Notes under the pieces: generated by a model
Seen by the model: the letters and a program-made list of their open reading frames with translations, nothing else
Told to the model about the DNA's origin: nothing
Database searches by the model: none
Position numbers and translations under genes: made by a program
NCBI GenBank assembly: GCA_022575985.1
Contig: JAKSXM010000007.1
Coordinates: 74,027,001 to 74,091,000 of the forward strand
Source: Anagrus nilaparvatae
Lineage: Eukaryota > Arthropoda > Insecta > Hymenoptera > Mymaridae
Length of the DNA stretch: 64,000 nucleotides
Reading direction: 5' to 3'
Shown here: one piece after another, positions 27,101 to 42,100 of the stretch
How the letters are laid out: every line of letters starts with the position of its first letter
How positions within the stretch are numbered: position 1 is the stretch's first letter

Positions 27101-30100
27101 GATGGTGTAGATGGGACTGAGATCTTTTTAATAGCTGTCAACAGTGATTTTTTCCAAGCTGTAGGGAATATCCCTTCTGTTAGAGATGCATTAAAGAGCT
27201 TAACCAATAATGGGCCAATAACAGGAAGTGACTTTGCTATTATCTTATGAGGTATACCATCAGTACCAGTAGCCTGTGATGAAAAGTGGGCTACTGCAAG
27301 AATTACAAATATGATACATATATAACATGCCCCGACGAACTTTCGATTTATCTAAATATATCTATTTAGATCTAAATAGATATTTTTAGATCTAAATATA
27401 TCTAAATAGTTCTAAATAGATATATTTAGATATATCGAAAGTTCGTCGGGATGATAACATAACATAAATAACTATAGTTTTTATAAATAAATAAATAGTT
27501 AAAAAATAAGAAAAAAAAATAAAAAAACAAAAAATAGAAAAGAAATGAATAGCATGGTAGCAACGAGTTATAGCAGGCATAGCATTAATTATTTAATTAA
27601 TTTCTACCAAGTAATTTTGGTACGATAATTTTATCAAAGTCAATGTTTAAGTAAATTAATAAATAACACAGCCGTAAGCAACAATTTATAACAATGTGTA
27701 ACATTTATACATCTAAATCTTGGTAAAACAGCTCAATATTGTCACAACAAATTTAAAAAACTGAATCATCATATGTGTGGTTTGAGGTTCTTAAGTATTT
27801 GAATAAACCTGCTTTGAATGAGTCAATTGAATGGAGGAATCTTATTGCTGAGGGGAGAGAGTTCCAACTTTTTGTTCCTTGGACCTGAAACGAGAAGTCT
27901 CCATGCCATTCATCTAGTTCAGGTACTTTGAGCTCGCGTGTAATTAGCTTACCTCTAGCTGTTTCTTTGTGGATATACTTAACAAAAGTTGAGGTCAGGT
28001 ATTCGGGCTGATGTAGACGAAGAATTTTGTACATAGTTATTGATGTAAAAGAAATGTATGCTAATCCATTGAAAATGCTTGGTAATTTATAGTTTCTTAA
28101 AATTCAAATTATAAGTTTTTACGGGTAAAGAATAAAAAAAAAATAGATCTACAAACAAATTCTCAAACAATTTTTTGCCAGCTCCTCTTGAGGATTATAG
28201 CTTTATAAAAAACTATTGACGAGTATTCATTGAGCATAATCATAATATCGCAAAATTTTACTTATTTTAACAAAAGCATCGAGATAAACGAAAACTTAGT
28301 TTTCGATTTTTTCTTTATTAAGTGCATTTTGAGTTTCCCAGGTATTGATAAACCTATTTTATACTTGATCTGAACAGCAAAATGTTTATTGTGCAAGAAA
28401 AAAAGAGTTTTTAAATTCATTTAAAACTTACAGGTGTATTCTTGAATGAAAGTTTCTATTGAAAATTTTGGCAGTATTTTTTAAGTTTCCTGGCCCCAGT
28501 TACGATGCATTTCATTAAAAAAAGTTTTAAGCAACAAATACATAAATCGGTGTATTCGAACAACAGAAGCCATATCGAAATCCACCAAAGCAAAGCTCTC
28601 TAACTACCAAATAGTGCTACTTTAACTCAATAAAAACTCAATAATTCGTATAAAAATAAAAAACATTCTACATATTTAGTACTTTTTTACAAAAAGAAAA
28701 ACTTGTACACAACTATTAAAAAATGCTTAAAACTTTGTAAACTCGTACGTACAGATGAAAAAAAAGTGCATTATGACTTTATAAGAAAAAGAATTCAAAC
28801 ACAAACGTATGTTCACATTCTTTTATTATTTTTATATCATTTTTCTTCGTACATTTTTTTTCTCGTACGTACAAATGTATTTTATATACAAACGTGATGA
28901 CAATATTACATAATAAAAAAAAAAAATTCCTGCATTCCATTTTTATTTTTTTATAAACCATTTATGAAAAATCTTTTTTTTTATATTTTTTTAATTAAAA
29001 AAAATTTTAATTTTTATAGAGTCAAAAGAAAAATAAAAGAGTGCGATTTTTTTGAAATTTTAATTAAATAAACTTTCGTAATTGAAATAATGTAAAAGGC
29101 TTCAAGTTCGTTAAAAAAATAATAACTGAAGCACAAAGCTACCAGAGAAAAATAACAGACTGAAAAAAAGCTTTTTTTAATTTTAATCACCTTGTAAATT
29201 GCAATATAATTTTAAGCCCAAAAATTTCATGTAAATTTTGCAACAGTACTTGAAAATGGATTTTAAAGCTAAAATTTTGAGGCTATTTTAACTAAAATTA
29301 TTATAACATTTTTTAAAACAAAACAATACTTCATATTTATAATGTGAAGTAATTTTTAAAAAAGCTGACATAACGAGGAAAAATTTTCTATTTAATTCAA
29401 ACATGCATCCATTACAAAAGGATTTATCTTACATTACTCAGTTATTTACACTCCTACGCTCTTTCTGAATTAAAACAAAAATGTAGCATGAAGTTAAACA
29501 ATAAAAATTATTAAAATAAAATTTTTCTTTTATTATCGGTTAAACCTGGATTTTAATTTAATTAACTTTTTTTTTCTTTTATACTACAGGCAAAAAAAAA
29601 AAAGAAAAATAATAAATTTCACTCAAATATAAAAAGCTGTTATGTACATTTTTTACTGACAATTATGATCTTTTAAATTTTTAGCTCATAAAAACTTGAT
29701 ATTATTTAATTTGATGATTTTTTTGTTTCAGAAAAGTTAATTTTGTTGATACGATGTTTCAAATGCTAGAAAAATATTCAAATAATTTAGAAGAATTAAT
29801 AAGAGAAAGAACGGAACAATTAGATATGGAAAAAAAGAAGACTGAACAATTATTAAATAGGATGCTTCCAAAGTAACTATAATAATCATTAATTTAGTCG
29901 CAAGCAATGTTAAATGTTTATCGCGTATTATTCGTTATTTAACTCACTGAAAACGATTTTCAAAGTTCCTTTCATTTCCTGATGGATTATTAACGGTTGA
30001 TCGTCTGAAATAAGTAAAAAAATTACCAAATATAATATAACTTTTAACACTCAAAGTAGAGGGGTCAAAATTATGGATTCCTATTCCAACGTCGAAATCG

Positions 30101-33100
30101 GCGTAATTCTGATTATACTAAGAAAGATATTTAATGTTGACCAATCAGTTTTGTGGGTAACTTATTAAGAACCTAAGGTCAAATTTTTAAAAATTAAAAC
30201 GGTATAGTCCTAATTTTAAATTAAATTTAGCATGAATTGGCTATTTTTATGGTGAAAATTCTTTAATTGGGATCCCAAAATATTGGTCAATATTTTTTCA
30301 TGAATTTTTATTTTTTGCAAATATTTGGACGATATATCACATCGAGCTTGAACGAGTGAAAAGTCGGAAAAAATGACTGCAAAATCTGAACTTGTAAACT
30401 TTTTGTAAATAATTTTTTATTTTTGAATTTTCATAGTAGTAAGTTGGATGTGCTCACCTAAAAAATTTTTAGTCAATTTTGTGTGTGACTGAGAATCAAA
30501 ATCAGAAAATTTGATTTTTAACTATGAATCTTTATAAAATTTAAAGAAATAGAAGAAAAGGGATTGCCAGGGAAAAATCACTCCTGAACAAAACAAAACT
30601 TTTCTTTTTACGATAAAATTTAGCCAAGTTATCGTCAATTTAAGATTTTGCTCAAATTCGAAAAGCTTATTTCTAAACTTAAAACATGTAAATTGACGAT
30701 AACTTGGCTAAATTTTATCGTAAAAAGAATAGTCTTTTTTTGTTCAGGAGTGGTTTTTCCCTAGAAATCCAAATTTTTCATCTATTTCTTTGAATTTTCT
30801 AAAGATTCTTTGTTAAAAATCAAATTTTCTGATTTTTATTCTGAGTTACACACAAAATTGACTAAAAATTTTTTAGACGAGGACATCTAACTTAATGCTA
30901 TGAAAATTCGAAAATAACAAATTATTTACAAATAGTTTGCAAGTTCAGATTTTGTCATAATTTTTTCCGACTTTTCGCTCGTTCAAGCTCGGTGTGATAT
31001 CGTTACTTATATTAATCAAAATTGTACATCAGAAAATGGATGTGAACAAAAATATGTTTTTCGTCGGATGCATTTAACATTGCTGAAACGTAATTAATTT
31101 TATTATTTTTTGCATGTAATAGTTCAGCTAAGCATGTATATTTATTGTTTACAATAGGTAAAGAGAAAATCTGTGGAGTAATTTTATTTAATTGAAAATC
31201 ATGAAATGCATTAAGAACAAGGGAATTCCATAAAATATTTTATAATTTCAAACAAATTTAATATTCTTGGAATCCATACAAAGTATACCGAAATATAGAA
31301 ACATGATGATGCATATATGTTTGAATACGAGGTAGTTTGAATGAGATTTTATACATGAAATTTAATAACAACTGAATATAAATATTAAATTACGAACAAA
31401 TTTTGTATTTACATAATAATAATTTTAACATGTGAATCAATCCCCGAGAGTTTTATGTCTTTAGTGGTTCACTAAATTAGCTTTGTCTAGGTTATTTGAA
31501 AATTTTCCTTCATGATGCTGATTTTTAATCTTTATTCCTTTTTCTAAATATTTTTATTCATAATTTTTTGTATCACAGACTACGTGAGCATTATAGTTTT
31601 CAATCTCCATAATGCTGCGTAAGCTTGATCTGTCTGAAACCAAAAGATATTATTGCAAGCTCTCTCATATATAAATACTTTGTAAACTGAAACCGCAAAC
31701 CCGTAGAAAAAAATTATAAAGAAGTGAGTAAACCAGCTAATATTTATTTTCGATTTACAGTGTAGGGTTTAACTTTTGTAGATTTGTTCGTGTAGCTCAT
31801 AAAAATTAAAAAAAAAAGCATATTAAATTTCATATTTAATATTCATAGTTTTTATAATAAAAAACTTTTATTTAATTTTTTTTTTTTGCAGTTACTAAAT
31901 TTTTAAATTTTAAATGAAATTTCTAGTATACGCGCGTATTTCGTTTTAAATTTATATACAGAAAATAATATTTCTTAAGATAACATAACTTAAATTTTAA
32001 TCTGAATATGCAAAAGAATGTAAAATATTTAATTTGATTAGCATTTTAATAGTTAGAAATTTAATTAGATTTTTATTTAAATAAATTTACAAAGATGAAA
32101 TTTTTTACAGTTCCGTTGCAGATAAATTAAAAGTTGGTATGCCAGTTGATCCAGAAGAATTCAAAGAAGTAACGATTTATTTCTCTGACATTGTTGGTTT
32201 TACAACAATATCAGCTTATTCAACACCATTTCAAGTTGTCGATTTATTAAATGATTTGTATACGTGTTTTGATGCTACTATTAATGCTTATAATGTTTAC
32301 AAGGTACCATTTGTTTTATATATTATAACTTTTAGAGCAATTTATGTCAAATTTAATTCTTCTTTATTTAACACAAGTTTTCAAAATAAATCATTTCATT
32401 TATTGTTTATTGAATGGATGATAGATACTAAAACTTTTATTACGATCTTTTTTTAACGTAGTTTCTTTCTTACTTCTATATGGGTGAATATGTGAATTTT
32501 TTGGATTTAGAACAGAAATTTTTAACAACTGATTTTTTGCTATTCTTTTGAAAGAACAATTTTTGGCAATAAATTTTGGAATATGCAATTTTTACCTGGA
32601 GTTATTTTTGATGAAAAATTATTCTTATCATTGGAAATAATTATTTAATTAATTAGGAGGAATATTTCTTAGTAGCCTGAAGAATCTAAATACAACAGAC
32701 TAACAAGATGCCTTTTGAAAAATTAAACAATTATTTTTTCTTTGTAAAATGTCTCAAAAATTCAAATTTTTACCCATACAATACAATTTTCTGCATCCAT
32801 AAAAATAAAAAGATTGTATTTTTATATTAAAAATGAGTTACAGATGTTTTACCTACTTTATACTTTTTATAACAATAATTTTAATTTTTTTTTTTACAAT
32901 TTTTCATACTTTTTATGTAGGTAGTTTCAGATTATTTAATTTTTACAATTTTTTGTTTTACAGTTTTATTTAACTTTACTTTTCATAATTTGAAAAATTA
33001 AATAATTAAAAGTAATTATACTTTTACTAAATTTTATTATATTTTAAAAGTTAAAATCAAATATTAATAAAATTGTTGAAACTAACGAGTAAATAGTTTT

Positions 33101-36100
33101 TACAAAAAATGAATATTAAAAATTAAACAGTTGATTTTTATAAAACTAGTGAGCTTATGAGTATTAAACCTAAAAATATGTTATTACTATTTCAACAAAA
33201 GTACTTTTTACGTGCTTTTTTTCCCTTAGAGTAGATTTTTAGTCAGTTGTAAATCCGTAAACCAACTTGGAATCTCACATGTAATGAATTTAGTATCTTT
33301 TGAAAATTTCTAACTTTTTATCAATTTCTTGCTACTTTCATAATTTTTAAATTTTTTAAAATGCACCATAACACACGAAAATGATTATCAAAAAAATCCT
33401 AAAACTGCATCTCTTAATTCTTACCCAACGGTGCGATCATTTTACAGTCAATGTTATTTTACTTACCATAAGAACTGTAAAAACCTAAAAAATAAAAAAA
33501 CTACTTGTTGATGGTAAATACACAAATTTTAAACCTAAAGAAGAAATACATAACTGAAAATGACTCAAAAGTAAATTTAAACAAATATTTCAATGAACAA
33601 AATTACAAAAAAATAACTTGCACTGTAATTCTTACATTATGTAAAAACTTAACTTACGTTATACTTTAGTATAATAGAAAATGCATAATATTTTAATACA
33701 CACTTTACCTATTTATATAAATTTTCAAATTTTCAGTAGTAAATATAGAAAGTTGATAAAAGCTATTAAAACTTTTAGCAAATATTAATAGTAAAGTTAA
33801 CTAGAACTTTTTTACCCGCATTTCCAAAAACTTTTTTTTCTTTTTAATAATTATTATTTTTATTATTAAACATTCTCTTTTTTTAGGTAAATAAATATTT
33901 TATTTTTTAATAAACGAAAATATTGGTTTTAGGAAAATTATTTTCAGTAATAAATGAAAATTTATTATTTAGCATATTTTAATAAAAATTTGCATCCTTT
34001 TTTTTTATCGAAAAATCCTTTTTAATTATTGATTTTTAATTTTGTAAATTGAAAAAATAAATTTAAAAAAAAGCATTTTTTATTTACTATTAGTTCAAAA
34101 CAATAAGTACAATAAAGTTTTGTAAAAAATAGACTATTCATAAATGTATTAAAACTGAACGAGCATAAAAATTTTTTGTTCATTTATCAATCTACATGGA
34201 TAAAAATCTGAATTTTTAAAAATTTTTTAACAAAAAAGTAGTAAAATTTTAAATAAGTTAAAAATTTTTTTCCAATTTCGTTCAAAGATTTTATTGTTTT
34301 ATTTACCTTTTATTTATTGTTTATTTACCTTGTTTATTATCATAGTTAATTTATACGAAAATTTGGCTCAGCAAGCATTTTACTATATTTTTTGTACTTA
34401 TGAAATTTCGTAAAAAATTCAGATTCTGGCCCAACTATTTTTATCGATACAATAAATAAAAAAGAATATTTGATTTTATTGTTTCATACTTTTCACAAAC
34501 AATAAAACAACAACAAAAAAATGTATTTTATTACAGGTAGAAACAATAGGCGATGCATACATGGTAGTAGGCGGTTGTCCAGTTAAAATACCTGATCATG
34601 CATCCCAAGTAGCAACAATGGCACTTGATTTATTACATCAAAGTGGAAAATTTAAAATCAGGCATTTACCAAAAACTCCATTACGTTTAAGGATTGGTAT
34701 TCATTCAGGTTAGTCTTAAAGAATATGAGAATTCCAGGGTCAAGGATAAAATTTTTGATATATTTGATACATGAATTTAAATATCCTTTCCCCTTTTTTC
34801 ATTTTCCGGAATTTATTCATAAAATACATAAACTATTTTAAGTGTGATTCACAAGTACTAAATATTTAATTAACAGTATCTCATTTTACAACCACAAATG
34901 CGCAAAAAAAACAAAAAGCACCTCATCGACCCTCTATAAAACATTTTTCAAAAATAATACGTAACAAATAAATATAAAATAACGTTTTACATAACCATCT
35001 ATCGAAAATCGATGTTCGATACAACTATAGTTAGAAACCCTTATGTAGTATTCAATTTGCCATCAATTAATTAGTTATTATATATAATTGAATTTATAAC
35101 TGATTTTAACCATACGACGTACATGTGTATGTGTGTGTCTATTGATATTTTATATATGTATGCGTGAATTTCTGCATGACTAGATGGATTAAAATAAAGT
35201 ATGACAAAATTCCTTTGTACATATATTATATAATATCAATTGTGACGATTGACGGTGGTATCAAAGGTTTTGCGATTCAAATTAGAAAATTATTATGCGA
35301 TGACCTAGTGTATATGCGAAACAAAATTTTTAATTAAATTCACGTTATATGTATTAAAATTATTATATTTTATGAATATATATAAAATTTTTTTTTAAAT
35401 AAAAAAAAAATACACAATAAATATCGCATTTACTGTTGAATTTTGCAGTAATGGATTTTGTATGTTCAGAATACATTTAAATTGAAAATGAAATAAAGAG
35501 AAAAAAATGTTAATATATATTTATTTAGGTTCATGCTGTGCTGGCGTAGTAGGACTTACAATGCCAAGATATTGTTTGTTTGGTGATACAGTTAATACAG
35601 CTTCAAGAATGGAATCAACTGGCGCACCATGGCGAATTCACATGAGTCAAGCAACGAAAGATATATTAACACAAGTTGGCGGTTATCTTATCGAATATAG
35701 AGGAATTACTGAAATTAAAGGTAGGGGTGAAATGACTACTTATTGGCTTCTTGGGAAAGAAGGTTTTGATAAGGAGTTGCCTGTACCTCCACCGATTGGG
35801 TAAGGCTTTTTGTTATTTTATTAATAAAGTTAATGTATTAGTTTATTTAACTATTTTTATTTTTTAATGCGGAAATTTTTTGCTGTTTTGAACAGAGAGG
35901 ATCATGGGTAAGAAAAAATTTTATAAAAAAATATCTGAATCATTTTTTTAAACTTAAAAAAATTTTAGTTTGGAAGAAAGTTTAATTATTGAAAATCTAC
36001 GTAGTCCAAATAATTCGGACGATCCAGGTCATGAGCAACACGAAGAAGGCGTGACAACAAAAGAAAAAGAAGATAGTTCAGGTGAAAACAGCGTATCCGG

Positions 36101-39100
36101 TATAAGCTCAAGTGCAATAATTTCTCCTACAAAATTAGCGAGTAGTCAGCATTCATCGATCGATCGAACAAGTTCTTTTGGCTATCCAATAACAAGAAAA
36201 GTTACTGTATCTATACACGATGATCGTAATTTTCCATACGAATTCACTTCAATGCGTTCGACCGATGCTGATCATTCAACTTCCACTTGTACAACAATAA
36301 CAAAAAGTACATCAGGAGATAATCAAATAAATCTTGCAACGCCGGTTTCTGCAACAGAAGTTGCGGCCGCGTTACTTGGTGCATCTTCTACTAGCTCGTT
36401 AACTTCGGTTACCGGTAATTTGTTTAGAGGCAGACCAAGAAGAGTTGGTGTTATTGACGAAGATGACCTTAGTACACCGTATAATCACTACAGATGTCTT
36501 TCGCCAAACGAACATTCTGGTAATTTTAATACTATTTGCATAACTTATTAACACTATTTTAGCCTTTTTTTATTTTTAAAAAATTTTGTCATTACTTTAT
36601 TTCTTCGTTAAAAACTGAAATTTTTAAATGAGAAATTTTTTTTCGTTTAAATAATTTTTTTCTCTGCTGTTGTGCAATATTTGTTGCACTATAATGGACC
36701 TTGAATTATATATGACCCACTGAAGAGAAGCAAGCTATAAAATGCCATTATTCAGTTTAAATATGTACTTTTTTCTCAATTTAAAAATATCAATTACTAA
36801 CGAAAAATTTCTTGGCCTCATTTACACCAAGATCGAATTTTGAAGCTAACGTAAGCTACAGTCATAAAAGCCAGATTCCGCTTCATGATTTTTTAAATAA
36901 GGTTTCTAAAAGATATTTACGTAAAAATTAATCGTTAAGCCATGAGCAAATATTGTAAGCTTCTCTGCTTTTTTGCCTAAATTAGTTAGCAAGTCTAACT
37001 TAGCTCTTGTGTAAAAGTGGCTCTAATTTTGGTATTTAATATTAATTGTTATTTATCAAAAAAAAAAAAAAAATTTTAAATTGTAAAAATTGAGAACTTT
37101 ATTTTATCGGTAAACACTCAATGACAGTAATTACAAATAATAAACTATCCATGCTGAAAAACATTGTAAATAGTATTGTAAATTATTTAGCAAATATTTG
37201 TAGAAATATATGTTTAATTACACCATAGGAGCATGAAATTTTTGTTGAAATTTTTATATATAAAATAATTTAATATTTTTATTTTTTCATCGATATTATA
37301 ATTGAAAATTTATGGATTCAAATTTTTATTTTTCGCATGAAATAATTTAATTATTCATTGTTTTTTGTTTTAAAAAAATGTAAATTTTATTACGTATACC
37401 AATAGATGTTTATTTTTAAGCAATGAAATTTTTATTTTTTTACGTATAGATTGTAAAATGCAAATATATTTATGGAAATTATTACTTAATATTTATGCAT
37501 TTTTCATAATATCATAAAATTCTACACCAATACATATAAACTTTATAAGCTTTATTAATTATAATTTATAATAAAAAAATCCTCATATCCATTTTTTTAC
37601 GAACGCTACTGTAATAAAACTGACAAGTTTTTTTTGTATGTAAATTAAAACATACCGCAGTTTTTTTACTTTCATAAAATAATTAAAAAGAAGAAAACCT
37701 AGTTTTTTATATAGCAAAAAAAAAATAATCATTAAAATAAAAATATAGATCGTCTGTATATTAGAACTTGACTGATTTTTTGACTGAATTATTGTTTAAA
37801 AAACATATGCGGATACCCTTTATTCATGCCAATTGGCCTTCTAGGCCTTGAAACAAAGGGGTTTTCAGTTATAAATTTAAACTATCCTTTCTAAGCTCAA
37901 AAACCCATTGGCATAAATGAAAAGTATGTGGTATATTTTTTCAACATAATAAACTGTTCCATGATTATTCAGTTTAATTTGATGTTCCAAATGTAGTAAA
38001 ATTCTCTTGTTAGCTGAAGATTTGTTTCTAGTGAATACTCTGATTATTAATTTTAACGAAAACCTATTAGAAACTCAGACCAGCTCAAAATTTGATAATT
38101 AGTTATCAAAATAAACAATGGTCTAATATATATACTTCAAATTATTATATTTCTTATGAATATAGTAAAGTATACTTAATTTAGAATTAACTTTTTTTGC
38201 TTATAATCGGATTATTTTAAAATAATTAAAAAAACAAAATTTAGGTATATAAACCAATATTATTATTATTATTAAAAGTAGAATAATATAAATTTAATAA
38301 TGCAAATTTTTATAACATGTATAAAATTGGGTTTTTATTTGAATATTAATTTTTTTTAATAATATTTTTATTTTTATCATTATTTTTATTCATTAGAATT
38401 GTTTTTTTTAAATTAAAAAGACTGTAAGTATAATTCTGGTTAAATTTATTGTTTTTTTAAAAATTAATTTCTAATAATATAAGCCTGATTTCGACTAAGA
38501 GTGGACTTACTTTGAAAATTTAAAATAAAAAAAGAATAAGGTTTTGAAAAATATTTTATATATATTATATTTCCATAAGAAAAAACTCATAATTTATTTT
38601 TGTAAATTTTACAAGTTAGAGCTTATTGCTTATTAAGTATAAAATATTTACTTAGGAAATAGCAATATCAAACTATCAATAGTTATTTTATGTTTTTAAG
38701 AAACATCACTTTCATTCTTAACATCATCGTTGTTCTCTTTAAATAAATCAGATTTCATCTCCTTAATAAGTTTGATAAAATCACTTTGCTTTTTCCTAAG
38801 TTTTCTTGAATTGATAGCATTGTTTTTTAGTTTATTAATATTTGCCTTACGTTCAATTATACTTGATTCAAGTTTTCTAATAGTGGCATCTGGATCTTTA
38901 ATCGTTGTTAATTTAAAATCTTTTGCTTTTTGCACAGTATTTAATTCTTCTTCTAAAGCAGCAATTTCGTCAGTTAATTTTTCTTGCGCTGGTTTTTGGT
39001 AAACTCTGGTTGGTTTTGTTGAAGAACTATTTGGTGAATCTAATTTTTGTATAGAATCTAAAAGTTTTAAGTAAACAAATGTATCTAAATTATAAAAATT

Positions 39101-42100
39101 CAAAATGCCATTTATACTTTACCATTATTTGAATTATTATCTAAATTATTATCCATAACTTGCTCCATTTCACTATCTCTGATATCATTTATCATATTTA
39201 CATTACCAAACTCAACATCCGATTCTAAGTCAACTTTACTATCTTGGTCTTCATCTAATAACTGGGAACTAAGACATTCTTCTGGATCAATCAATGAAAT
39301 AGATTGTTCGACTGACTGTTTTTCTTCTACGCACTGTAAAATAATTGAATTTTTTATTAATTATACACTTTACAATTGAACAAATAGCACTTTCTTTTAC
39401 CTTATCAGCATTTTTTCGTCCAAACAATAAATAACCTGTAATTTTTCTCTTTTCAGCTTTTTTATGAAAATTTAAAATATTATTTTGAACTTGAACATTT
39501 AATTCATCATAATTTTTTCCACATTGTTTTTTTAAATCATTCCACAATTTATTCAAATTTCGCTGAATTTTCAATCCACCTAAATGTCTATGAGTTTTCT
39601 TGTAAGATTCATAAAGTTCATTATACATTGATGATTTCGAGTAAGACATTATGTAATTTTTTTTTTTAAATTATATTATTACAACAATTCCGCAATTAAT
39701 GAAATGCACGCGGACTTTGGATACTTATGTTATATACCACACAAACCACAGATATTTTTATTATCACATTAAGTTTAAAAACTTCACGTTTTTTTTATTT
39801 CTAAACAAATTTGTTCATAGTTTATTTTGAATACTTAAATAAAATAATAAATTAAACTTAAAACTGGAGCAAGTAACCAAACCATGGACTAACGGAGCAT
39901 GGACTAATGGGTCATGTAAATTCGCGCCAAAATATTTAACAGAGGGCGTGGCGTTAGGTCCCAGAATATCGCGCAATATTTGAAAATTTGATATAGGTGT
40001 ATAAAATATTTATACTTTTAATTTTGCATAATGAAAATTAAAATTTTTCTGATAAAAATTTTCATGTTGTGCAAATAAACTTAACATCTCCAAAAATACC
40101 TATATTATCTTTATATTAAATTAGTTTTTCTATTTTATTGTTTTTAAAATTAGGTCCTTCTTCGCCCCATATAAGATTACCTATTATTATTCACCCAAGC
40201 TAACGTCCCATTTTTACAATAAAAAGTTCGCTTTAAAACAAAAAAATCGCTTATCACGGGAGATAGTGGAGATTTTTTTTAGTGTTGATATCTACATTTT
40301 GAATATAAAAATTATAAATTAAAAAAACTAATTAAAAATAAAATGGTATACAATTTTTATAATAAAATATACCAATTAATTTTTATTTAAAAAAAAAAAA
40401 ACTAATTAAATAAAAACAATAATAAAAAAAAAATAATAATGAAATTTTAATCAATAATTTTTAATAATAATAAATATAGGTGAATATCTTATTGAATTTA
40501 TTTATATTTTAATTAAAATTAATTGTATTCACATTTTTAACAGAATGATAAATATTAAATAATATTTTCATTGTAATAAAATTCTATTATGAAATAATAA
40601 CAATATTCTTATTATTATAATTAGATAATAATAAAAATAATTAAAAATTAAAATGAAAAGAAATTGTCTTTTGTGGATGATTAAAATAATATTATTATTA
40701 TTTTTTTTAATTGCGGTGAAAATGAAATTCAATCATCCTTTTTTTTCTTAATTAAGTTTTCGATTTGTGTTTTATATCATCAACCACTAAGGGCTTGTTA
40801 AATAGATTGCAATATAATCTATTATACAATCTTTTACTCGAACATGAGATATTTTTGCAACGCTTAGTGCAAAATCGCATATATATGAATTCTTAAATAA
40901 ATTTTAATTAATTGAAAAAATATTGTACACGTGAGAGGTATTTCATTTTAGTAAGGATGTTTACTTGTAAAGAACTGCTTTTTCAATACATCAAAAATCT
41001 GGGAACATGACCGATTCATTTGACAGTATGCTATGTTAGGTTACGTTAGGTTAGGTTAGGTTGTAATTGTTTGAATTTTAATTTTGGGCATCATTTATCT
41101 CTTTATATATGACTTCTATAGCCTATAAATTAATTGCTTCATGATTTATTTTATTATTTAAAATGGAGCATTTTCATATGTAAAAGTATTTGGAGTATTT
41201 GGTGAAGACCACCAACATAGGCGAACAGCGAGGGGTAAAAAGGGTAAAAAATCTTAGACGTTTTTATGGTAAAGGAGGTGAATGTTTTTAGGGGGGAGAG
41301 GTAAAATGGACGCATAATTTTGATTTTTGCTTTATAATAAATTGCGTATTAGTTAAAGCTATTATACGCTGGAAAACAATTGCAAATGACTTGCGGCGTA
41401 AAGCAAATTTTAAAAAAAATCCGCCATATACAATCGTTTGAACATGAAAAAAGATTTCTCTAACCAAAAACGGAATTCCACTAGCCACAAGCGGATATTT
41501 TTTTCAGTGTAAGTTAAAAGTAAGTTAAAATATCATGATATTGGTTTGCGTTAACCCATTTACGCCCAAGCGGACGTAAATGGAAAGTTAAAAAAAAAAT
41601 TAGGTTCCCGTATAGATAGAGGCTTTTAAATTACATGTCTATAGTAAAATTTCATGCTCTTACCGAATCTGAAGTCAGATTTTACTTACAACCCTTTCAA
41701 ATGCCCCAAAAATAGGGGTAATTGGGGTGAAAAAGGGGCTAAAATAAAAATGACGGAAAAATGAACATAAAAATAAAAAAATGATACCAAAAATCATTTA
41801 AAATTACTTGTTTGTGTAAAAAACTTACATTTATTAGGTTTATAGGATATTTAATTGGATTTCAACCCTTATATTGCAACTAGGGGTAGTTTTCCCAAAA
41901 ACTTCAAATATTGTTTTTTTAGTTCCAAATCGGTTCTAATAGGTAAATTTTACTCCTAATTCCATTTTTTGAATTTGTTTTGAGCTAAAACTCTTCTGTA
42001 AGCGTAAAATTCTAAAATTTAGTTTCCTATATAAAAATAATAAATTCTATAGGTTCCATATAGCCCTGATCACCCCTATTTTTTCGCTTACAGAAGCGTT

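Larger units (their letters stand above)
24619..27300 (-). mobile_element. CR1/Jockey-type non-LTR retrotransposon, 5'-truncated
   Basis: Minus-strand element consisting of the RT part of ORF2 (to about 27300) and a 3' UTR running down to a short-unit array (tgtaaa)n at 24619-24642, the kind of simple-repeat end seen in this group. The 3' UTR is split by the 843-bp foldback at 24691-25533. The endonuclease half and any ORF1 are absent. Confidence 0.82.
20339..29731 (+). other. Intron 12 (9.4 kb)
   Basis: Transposon-rich intron. It carries tandem repeats (22290-24090), a TTAA-flanked element, a 78-bp hairpin MITE, CR1/Jockey fragments on the minus strand and a small CCCGACGAA-ended palindrome. 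The stretches 20339-22289 and 28067-29731 show nothing but A/T-rich sequence. Confidence 0.7.
29873..32110 (+). other. Intron 13
   Basis: Contains a decayed family-A MITE (29895-31093) into which a palindromic element (about 30332-30999) is inserted. The rest, 31094-32110, is A/T-rich with nothing recognised. Confidence 0.65.

Noticed and set aside
39287..39400. Extension of exon 1 of the antisense gene as a 120-residue single frame
   Set aside because: Reading on past 39401 runs through intron sequence to an early stop, whereas splicing at gtaaaag keeps a 273-codon frame.
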